Shown one piece after another: positions 40,918-46,350 of a stretch of DNA of 46,350 bases. A model generated the notes under the pieces. It was given only the letters and a program-made list of their open reading frames with translations. It had not been told where the DNA came from and ran no database searches. This DNA comes from JAAYKT01 sp964408955 (lineage in GTDB: Bacteria; Bacillota; Clostridia; Lutisporales; Lutisporaceae): the NCBI GenBank assembly GCA_964408955.1, contig CAYPBK010000015.1, forward strand, positions 1-46,350, written 5' to 3'. The position numbers and the translations under genes were made by a program. Within the stretch, counting starts at the first letter, position 1. Each line of letters starts with the position of its first letter.

Positions 40918-43170
40918 ATGGAGAGAATCGCAAAAAAATTTGCAGAAGATATAAAAACTTGTTTACAGGAAGAACCGGCTTTTTGTACTGCTGATTGTCC
41001 CTTTAAACTAAATGTAAGGGATTTTATTCTTAAATTACGCCGGGGAGCATTTAATGCCGCCTACAGAACTTACTTAAATGCTGTTGCTTTTCCGGCTATT
41101 GTCTCTGAATTATGCCATGAACCCTGTCAAAATAATTGTCCCAGAAAATCTAAGGATCAAGCAATCGCTTTAAAGCTTTTGGAACAATCTACAACAAAAT
41201 TTGCCAAGAATTTAGAGCCATATAGTTACAATATACCACCTAAAAACAAAAGCATAGCAATAATCGGTGCAGGCATAAGCGGTTTAGGATGCGCTTTGCG
41301 TATGGCATCGAAAAAATATGATGTTACAGTTTTTGAGAAGTCTGATAGAATTGGCGGCCACCTATGGGATCTTTTATCACCGGATATATTTTTGGCTGAA
41401 TTTGAACGACAGTTTAAATATGAGAAATATACTTTGCATCTCAATACAGAAATAAGCGACCTGGACACTCTTAATTATGATTCTATATATGTGGCAACGG
41501 GTTCAAAGGGTTCTGATTTTGGTTTGGAAAAAAGCCCTAATGGTGCCTTTGCCAGCACTAAGCCGGGTGTGTTTTTAGGTGGTGAGTTATGCGGAAGGAA
41601 TGTTATTGAGGCTTTAGCTGACGGATTAAGTGTAGTTAATGCTTTAGAACGATATATAAAGGTTGACAGAATGGATCAGCCTTGGGATGATAGTGGTACT
41701 AAAATTCAAATAAATCCTGATTTTATTATTCCTTCAAAACAAATACTACCTATTGAAGGTCAGCTTTTTACTGAAGATGAAGCTAAAAAAGAGGCCGAAC
41801 GTTGCCTTTTGTGCGCCTGTGATGCTTGTAACAGGCATTGTGATTTAATGCGTTATTATGGCAAGTTTCCAAAGAGAATCGGCGAAGAAGTTCAGATTAC
41901 AGTAAGACCCGGGACTTTAGACGGTGACGGCACTATAGCAACGCGACTTATTTCTACATGCAACCATTGCGGTCTATGCAAGGAGGTTTGTCCACAAGGT
42001 ATTGATACGGGAGAAATGTTACTGCAAAGCCACCGTGCTATGCGTGAGAAAGGGTCAATGCCTTGGGTGTTTCATGACTATTGGCTTAGAGATATGGAGT
42101 TTACAAACAGTGAAGCCGCTGCTATATTCAAAGTGCCAAAGGGCTATACTAAAAGTAATTACGCATTTTTCCCTGGTTGTCAACTGGGTGCTTCAGACCC
42201 AAGATATGTTACGGAAAGCTATAAAGCTTTATTAGAGAAGTATCCTGACACTGCACTGATGCTTGGCTGTTGTGGTGCTCCGGCGGAATGGGCCGGAGAA
42301 GGTCCTGCCCACCAGGAAGTTATAGAAAAATTAAAGGTGCATTGGATTTCCCTAGGAAAGCCGAAATTAGTAATGGCTTGTGCTACTTGTGCACAAATGT
42401 TTGAAAAGTATCTGCCGGAAATCGAATTTGTGTTTTTATATGAGCTATTATCACAAATGAATATAAACCCAATGAAAGATGGCAAGGGCGAAACGGTTTC
42501 TGTTTTTGACCCCTGCGCCAGCAGACATGAACCGGATTTGCAAAATGAAATACGTAAGTTAGCGGAAAAAGCAGGATTTCAACTACAACCTCTATATTAT
42601 GAAGGAAAATACGCTCGGTGTTGCAGCTGGGGCGGTCAAGTTTCCATAGCGAACCCTTCATACTCCAACGAGGTAGTGAAGGTAAGGATTGCCCAAAACG
42701 ATAAGCCTTATATCGCTTACTGCGCTAATTGCAGAGACATTTTTGCCAAAGCAGGAAAGCCATGTTACCATATATTAGATGTGTTGTTTGATTTAAATGA
42801 CATCCATCGTGATCCACCTACCATAACAAAGCGCAGAGATAATAGGATTGCACTCAAAGATATGCTTCTCAAGGATTATTGGAATGAAGAGACGGAGAAA
42901 AAGCAAATGGAAAATAAAATTAAACTAGATATTCCCCCGGAGCTCAAAATAAAACTGAATAACGAAATGATATTAGAGGCAGATATTCAAAAAGTGGTAG
43001 AGCATTGCGAAACAAGTGGTAACAAAATCGTTAATACGGATTCAAATACCTATGTAGGTCACAAATTAATCGGCAGAATGACCTATTGGATAGAATACCG
43101 TGATAAAGAAGACCACTTTGAATTGGTAAATGCCTATAGCCATCGCATGAATATTGAGGGGGAATTATAG
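40918..43170 (+). CDS. GltD-like FAD oxidoreductase fused to Fe-S and CCG (HdrB-like) domains
   Basis: A 750-residue protein. The start at 40918 follows tgagg; an ATG four codons upstream has no site. Domains in order: a GltD/DPYD-type two-cluster N-terminus (CTADCPFKLN, CHEPCQNNCPRKS); FAD Rossmann AIIGAGISGLGCALRMASK; CLLCACDACNRHC; a 4Fe-4S motif CNHCGLCKEVCPQG; then two CCG domains (FFPGCQLGAS, MLGCCGAPAEW, CATCAQMF; CCSWGGQV, YCANCRDIF) as in heterodisulfide reductase subunit B; and a 100-residue C-terminal tail. From memory it is the pyridine-nucleotide-disulfide/dicluster protein of this locus. The likely role is electron exchange with the hydroxylase. Confidence 0.87.
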   Translation: MERIAKKFAEDIKTCLQEEPAFCTADCPFKLNVRDFILKLRRGAFNAAYRTYLNAVAFPAIVSELCHEPCQNNCPRKSKDQAIALKLLEQSTTKFAKNLEPYSYNIPPKNKSIAIIGAGISGLGCALRMASKKYDVTVFEKSDRIGGHLWDLLSPDIFLAEFERQFKYEKYTLHLNTEISDLDTLNYDSIYVATGSKGSDFGLEKSPNGAFASTKPGVFLGGELCGRNVIEALADGLSVVNALERYIKVDRMDQPWDDSGTKIQINPDFIIPSKQILPIEGQLFTEDEAKKEAERCLLCACDACNRHCDLMRYYGKFPKRIGEEVQITVRPGTLDGDGTIATRLISTCNHCGLCKEVCPQGIDTGEMLLQSHRAMREKGSMPWVFHDYWLRDMEFTNSEAAAIFKVPKGYTKSNYAFFPGCQLGASDPRYVTESYKALLEKYPDTALMLGCCGAPAEWAGEGPAHQEVIEKLKVHWISLGKPKLVMACATCAQMFEKYLPEIEFVFLYELLSQMNINPMKDGKGETVSVFDPCASRHEPDLQNEIRKLAEKAGFQLQPLYYEGKYARCCSWGGQVSIANPSYSNEVVKVRIAQNDKPYIAYCANCRDIFAKAGKPCYHILDVLFDLNDIHRDPPTITKRRDNRIALKDMLLKDYWNEETEKKQMENKIKLDIPPELKIKLNNEMILEADIQKVVEHCETSGNKIVNTDSNTYVGHKLIGRMTYWIEYRDKEDHFELVNAYSHRMNIEGEL

Positions 43171-43171
43171 C

Positions 43172-43366
43172 ATGGATAAAAATAAAAAGCTTCTCTGTTA
43201 TAAATGTAATTTAGAGCTAGAGCTTCAAAAAACATATTTTGAATATTTAGATCATAGTTTTTTTCATGATATTCTAAAATGCCCCGGGTGTGAACAGGTA
43301 TTCATTCCCGAGGATTTGGCTAAAGGACGAATGTCGGAGGTCGAAAGAGAATTAGAGGATAAATAA
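43172..43366 (+). CDS. Small CxxC redox protein (DVU_1557-like)
   Basis: A 64-residue protein starting at 43172, one base after the stop of the preceding gene, with a gaggggg site. Two CxxC knuckles (LLCYKCNLELE and LKCPGCEQVF) give a rubredoxin- or zinc-ribbon-like site. The C-terminus PEDLAKGRMSEVERELEDK is strongly conserved in the family as I recall it from the Desulfovibrio locus. It may carry electrons or metal to the hydroxylase; which is not known. Confidence 0.82.
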   Translation: MDKNKKLLCYKCNLELELQKTYFEYLDHSFFHDILKCPGCEQVFIPEDLAKGRMSEVERELEDK

Positions 43367-43389
43367 ATATATATAAGGGAGAGAGAAGA

Positions 43390-43701
43390 ATGGAATTTAA
43401 AAATGCAAGAATAGTTAAGAAGGCAAATATTTATTTTGACGGCAAGGTTACCAGCAGAACAGTATTCACTGAGAGCGGAGAAAGAAAAACATTAGGGATT
43501 TTCTTGCCTGGCGAATATGAATTCAATACCGGAGCTGAGGAACTAATGGAAGTATTAGGCGGAGAAATGAAAATAATGCTTCCCGGTGAAAAGGAATATA
43601 CTCTTTATAAAGAAGGTCAAAGCTTTATAGTGCCGGCTAATTCAAGCTTTAAACTAATCATCGAAGCTGTAGCGGACTACTGCTGCTCTTATAAAGAATA
43701 A
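43390..43701 (+). CDS. ppnP: Pyrimidine/purine nucleoside phosphorylase (PpnP/DUF1255)
   Basis: A 103-residue cupin. Family hallmarks are VKKANIYFDGKVTSRTVF, KTLGIFLPGEYEF, ELMEVLGGEMKIMLPG and FIVPANSSFKL, ending DYCCSY. Members split nucleosides with phosphate into base and pentose phosphate. Its place inside a molybdenum-hydroxylase operon suggests that purine-like bases may be hydroxylase substrates, or that a nucleoside by-product is recycled; this is inference. Ribosome site gggagagag. Confidence 0.93.
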   Translation: MEFKNARIVKKANIYFDGKVTSRTVFTESGERKTLGIFLPGEYEFNTGAEELMEVLGGEMKIMLPGEKEYTLYKEGQSFIVPANSSFKLIIEAVADYCCSYKE

Positions 43702-43771
43702 CAATTAGAGCATTTTACATTTTTTTGTCTATGATACTAAACAGTATATAACTGTAAAAAATTAAAAAGAT

Positions 43772-43822
43772 AATGAAACGGGGAATAAGGTTTATAAAAC
43801 AATTTTATCCCCCGTCTTCATT
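43772..43822 (+). terminator. Hairpin after ppnP
   Basis: AATGAA-a-CGGGG (43772-43783) pairs with CCCCG-tc-TTCATT (43810-43822), with extra AT pairing inside. The following sequence is AT-rich but not a T-run. It probably ends or attenuates the operon before xdhC. Confidence 0.5.
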
Positions 43823-43895
43823 ATTAAATCAAAAAAAATATGTTATATTAAATATATAAAGAAAATAAATGTAATAATTTAAACATAGCCGCATT

Positions 43896-43943
43896 TACAG
43901 TATTGTTTAATATATTTAATACAATTATTGAGTTCCAAAGTTA
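43896..43943 (+). repeat. Dispersed repeat, decayed left end F
   Basis: TTACAGTATTGTTTAATATA, TTTAATACAATTATT and GAGTTCCAAAG align with the left end of the element at 4028-4073 at roughly three quarters identity. Only this end is present, just upstream of xdhC. Confidence 0.5.
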
Positions 43944-43985
43944 AAAACGCTAAACAAACAATAAAAGACATTGGAGGCTTGTAAA

Positions 43986-45050
43986 ATGAAAGAACTTTTT
44001 AACTTACTAAAGCAAAATATGCTGGAAGGTAGAGATGCTGTCCTGGCAACTATCATTGCTAGCTCAGGTTCCACTCCCAGAGGCACCGGTGCACGTATGC
44101 TTATCACCGGAGCAGGACGTTTATACGGTACTATAGGAGGTGGGACAATTGAATACAAATCTGAACAGCTCGCAATGGAAATATTAAATACCCAGCATTC
44201 CTATATAAAAGGTTTTCGATTGAAGCATCAGGATATTGAAGACTTAGGCATGATCTGCGGCGGTGATGCCATTGTTTATTTTCAATATATCTCCGCTGAT
44301 GATAAAAAAGCTTCTTATGTTGTTGATTGTATTTTGGAAATGCTTGATAAGGACGAAGATTCCTGGCTTATTATAGACATTTCAGATGAGACAGCTTGGA
44401 ATATGGGTGTCTATAGCAAAAGTAAATCACTTATCGGATTGGATTTGACTGATAATGAAATAGAACCTTTATTAAAAAATCGCAGCATACAAGTAAATGT
44501 AGATAATAAAAAATATTACAGTGAACCACTTGTACGTTCAGGCAAAGTAATTGTTTTTGGCGGAGGTCATGTTGCCCAAGAGCTTGTTCCTGTTTTATCT
44601 CATGTTGGTTTTCGATGTGTTGTCCTAGACGATCGCAAGGAATTTGCAAACAAAAGGCTTTTCCCCACGGCAGAAAAGATATCCATAATAGACTTTGAAA
44701 ACATACTTCAGGATATTGATATTAATGAAAATGATTATATTATTACAGTCACTAGGGGGCATAACTATGACCTCACTGTACAAAAACAGGTGCTAAAGAC
44801 TGATGCAGGATATGTAGGTGTAATAGGAAGCAGGAATAAAATAGCAGAAACAAAATCTAGGCTGATGGAATCAGGAATACCTGAGGAGGCTATTAAACGT
44901 ATTTTTTCCCCCATAGGACTCCCTATCAGAGGTGAAACTCCGGCGGAAATAGCTATAAGTATTGCCGGTGAAATTATCCTTGTTAGAGCCTTAAGACAGG
45001 AAAAGAAGGGGTATATATATCCTTCAGACGTTTATACAGGGATAAAATAG
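43986..45050 (+). CDS. xdhC: XdhC family molybdenum hydroxylase maturation protein
   Basis: A 354-residue XdhC/CoxI protein. ATG at 43986 behind ggagg; an in-frame TTG upstream overlaps that site. The N-terminal XdhC domain shows AVLATIIASSGSTPRGTGAR and GTIGGGTIEY, then GMICGGDAIVYF. The C-terminal Rossmann domain has VIVFGGGHVAQELVPVLSHV, VLDDRKEFAN, TRGHNYD and GVIGSRNKI, ending FSPIGLPIRGETPAEIAISI. In known systems XdhC binds molybdopterin, protects its sulfurated form and inserts it into xanthine dehydrogenase-type enzymes. It supports an active hydroxylase at this locus. Confidence 0.95.
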   Translation: MKELFNLLKQNMLEGRDAVLATIIASSGSTPRGTGARMLITGAGRLYGTIGGGTIEYKSEQLAMEILNTQHSYIKGFRLKHQDIEDLGMICGGDAIVYFQYISADDKKASYVVDCILEMLDKDEDSWLIIDISDETAWNMGVYSKSKSLIGLDLTDNEIEPLLKNRSIQVNVDNKKYYSEPLVRSGKVIVFGGGHVAQELVPVLSHVGFRCVVLDDRKEFANKRLFPTAEKISIIDFENILQDIDINENDYIITVTRGHNYDLTVQKQVLKTDAGYVGVIGSRNKIAETKSRLMESGIPEEAIKRIFSPIGLPIRGETPAEIAISIAGEIILVRALRQEKKGYIYPSDVYTGIK

Positions 45051-45124
45051 CTAAGCATATAAATTAAGTAGTTTTTCATAAATTGCGACATATAATGTTC
45101 TATTTTTATATCGCTAATGACATA

Positions 45125-45159
45125 AAGACCGTCAAGGTACAACTAACCCCGACGGTCTT
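45125..45159 (-). terminator. Probable terminator after rpsI
   Basis: AAGACCGTC / GACGGTCTT, perfect 9-bp arms (45125-45133, 45151-45159) with a 17-nt loop. The T-tract is short on both strands, so strength is uncertain. It could serve the convergent xdhC and rpsI transcripts. Confidence 0.6.
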
Positions 45160-45213
45160 ATAAACTTCTAAGCAACCTTTGCAATTATAAATATGCTTTT
45201 CTGGTAGAAAACT

Positions 45214-45606
45214 TTATCTTTTACTAAATTGCGATGCTTTCCTCGCCTTTTTCAATCCGTATTTTTTTCTTTCCTTCATCCTGGAATCTCTGGTTAAGAA
45301 GCCGGCTTTCTTTAGTGCAGGTCTCAGCTCTTTATCAGCCTCCAACAATGCCCTTGATATCCCATGTCTTATTGCACCTGCCTGACCTGTATATCCGCCG
45401 CCGTTAACCTTTGCTACAATATCAAATCTTTGTATTGTATTCGTAAGCACTAATGGCTGTCTTACTATTAATTTTAATGTTTCCATTCCAAAGTAGTTAT
45501 CTATATCTCTACTGTTAATAGTTATTTTACCATCTCCCGGTAATAATCTGACTCTTGCTACTGAATCCTTTCTCCTACCGGTTCCATAATACTGAACTTT
45601 TGCCAT
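45214..45606 (-). CDS. rpsI: 30S ribosomal protein S9
   Basis: A 130-residue complete S9: YYGTGRRKDSVARVRLLPG at the N-terminus, GGGYTGQAGAIRHGISRAL in the centre, and the basic tail KKARKASQFSKR that reaches the P-site tRNA. It lies 21 bp after rplM. Confidence 0.99.
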   Translation of the reverse strand: MAKVQYYGTGRRKDSVARVRLLPGDGKITINSRDIDNYFGMETLKLIVRQPLVLTNTIQRFDIVAKVNGGGYTGQAGAIRHGISRALLEADKELRPALKKAGFLTRDSRMKERKKYGLKKARKASQFSKR

Positions 45607-45627
45607 AATTACTTCCTCCTTCCCTTC

Positions 45628-46062
45628 TTATATATTAAGCTCAAGTGCTTCAGGCTTTTGTGCCTGATGCTCATGCTCCGAGCCTTTATATACTTTTAAT
45701 TTCTTGAGCATTTTTCTGCCCAAAGAGTTATGAGGAAGCATCCCTTTAACCGCTTCATATACTGCCAATTCAGGTTTCTCTGCCATTATTTTTTTATAAG
45801 GCACCTCTTTTAATCCGCCGGGATGATGGGAATGTGTTCTGTATAATTTCTGCTCTAATTTATTTCCCGTTAATACAAGCTTTTCTGCATTAACGACAAT
45901 TACATAATCTCCTGTATCTACATGAGGTGTATATATAGGTTTATTTTTACCTCTTAAAATCTTTGCAATTTCACTGGCCATTCTACCCAGAACCTTACCT
46001 TCGGCATCTATTACATACCATTTCCTATTGACTTCTTCAGTCTTTGCCATAAAAGATTTCAT
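45628..46062 (-). CDS. rplM: 50S ribosomal protein L13
   Basis: A 144-residue L13. The ATG at 46062 is chosen for its aaggagg site; the upstream in-frame extension is the untranslated leader. Seen are FMAKTEEVNRKWYVIDAEGK, LGRMASEIAKILRGK, HVDTGDYVIVVNAEK and GMLPHNSLGRKMLKKL. It forms the usual rplM-rpsI pair, behind truA. Confidence 0.99.
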   Translation of the reverse strand: MKSFMAKTEEVNRKWYVIDAEGKVLGRMASEIAKILRGKNKPIYTPHVDTGDYVIVVNAEKLVLTGNKLEQKLYRTHSHHPGGLKEVPYKKIMAEKPELAVYEAVKGMLPHNSLGRKMLKKLKVYKGSEHEHQAQKPEALELNI

Positions 46063-46205
46063 GAATTCCCCTCCTTGTAATAGTATGTTTAATCGTATAA
46101 AAAAGAATACTAATAAACCACTACACACTTGTTTTATCCCCACATATAAAACGTCTGTATATAATGCTAAAAGCTTTTCTTTCTTCAATTTTCTATTTCA
46201 ATGTT

Positions 46206-46242
46206 CATATACTTGCGATCCGGGGCAGTGGATCCTTATATG
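46206..46242 (-). ncRNA. Hairpin in the rplM leader (L13-leader candidate)
   Basis: On the minus strand CATATA pairs with TATATG and, inside, GATCC with GGATC around an 8-nt loop ACTGCCCC. It lies near the start of the roughly 180-nt transcript leader. Firmicutes often have an autoregulatory L13 leader here. I judge by position and folding, not by a matched consensus. Confidence 0.5.
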
Positions 46243-46252
46243 CAACAATAAC

Positions 46253-46281
46253 ATTCTAATACATAGTGCCTGGCGTGTCAA
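46253..46281 (-). promoter_or_regulatory. Promoter of rplM-rpsI
   Basis: Perfect TTGACA (46276-46281), 17-bp spacer, TAGAAT (46253-46258) on the minus strand, starting right after the truA stop. A strong consensus promoter, as expected for ribosomal protein genes. Confidence 0.85.
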
Positions 46282-46297
46282 CAATAAGGCAAACATT

Positions 46298-46350
46298 TTA
46301 ATAAAAAACCTTCTCCAGGCATAAGCCGTGTGGCGGCACTGTTATACCGG
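46298..46350 (-). CDS. truA: tRNA pseudouridine synthase A, C-terminal end (partial)
   Basis: The last 17 complete codons and the stop (TAA at 46298-46300) on the minus strand read ..GITVPPHGLCLEKVFY. The PPHGLxLxKVxY ending is the typical C-terminus of TruA, and truA commonly precedes rplM-rpsI in Firmicutes. The rest of the gene lies outside the window. Confidence 0.85.
   Translation of the reverse strand, partial: GITVPPHGLCLEKVFY

Overview
The window is about 46 kb of AT-rich, densely coded bacterial DNA and reads as a chromosome segment of a Gram-positive anaerobe of the Clostridia. Supporting signs are: Rex, an LtaS-type lipoteichoic acid synthase, an FMN-riboswitch-controlled RibU, strong ggagg ribosome binding sites with frequent TTG/GTG starts, the order truA-rplM-rpsI, and many oxygen-sensitive Fe-S and radical SAM proteins. 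No rRNA, tRNA, CRISPR array, prophage or transposase gene is visible. I cannot name the species.

Left part (1-17.5 kb): a YtxH-like pair of small surface proteins converges on a leftward unit encoding an FMN-binding glutamate-synthase-like protein, a cysteine-rich MerR-type regulator and an Mrp ATPase. Next come a leftward unit rex / P-loop-Asp23 protein / 8-oxoguanine glycosylase / DUF554 protein, a rightward ABC-F gene, and a GntR-controlled NAD-type isocitrate/isopropylmalate dehydrogenase operon. The tRNA t6A genes follow (tsaD; tsaE with a fused tsaB-rimI), with an ECF sigma / anti-sigma / bactofilin-like membrane protein unit between them, and then ribU behind its FMN riboswitch.

Middle (17.6-30 kb): an ACT-domain regulator with thrC and thrB, a MarR-controlled RND efflux pump, azlCD, a coiled-coil lipoprotein, a 59-codon winged-helix gene, and an LtaS protein carrying a degenerate GDPD-like tail.

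Right part (30-45 kb): the most interesting region, a divergent molybdenum-hydroxylase locus. Rightward lie an aldehyde-oxidoreductase-type molybdoprotein, a large flavin/multi-cluster Fe-S oxidoreductase, a CxxC mini redox protein, a PpnP-type nucleoside phosphorylase and XdhC. Leftward lie a DUF364 protein, a SAM methyltransferase, a C-GCAxxG-C-C protein, a PaaK-like AMP/CoA ligase, a MobA-like NTP transferase fused to an HD domain, a histidine phosphatase, a DUF5714 protein and a radical SAM protein. From memory this matches the gene set found around DVU_1551-DVU_1559 of Desulfovibrio (TrsS/TrsM naming). Its chemistry is, as far as I know, not established; a modified cofactor or special maturation of the hydroxylase is my inference. 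The window ends in rpsI, rplM (with a consensus promoter and a hairpin leader) and the last codons of truA.

Non-coding structure is rich. A dispersed MITE-like element with imperfect terminal inverted repeats and a covarying internal stem occurs as one full copy and at least five partial ones. A 122-bp-spaced direct repeat with nested hairpins lies between the two arms of the molybdenum locus. Several promoter-overlapping palindromes are good operator candidates for Rex, GntR, MarR and an unknown regulator.
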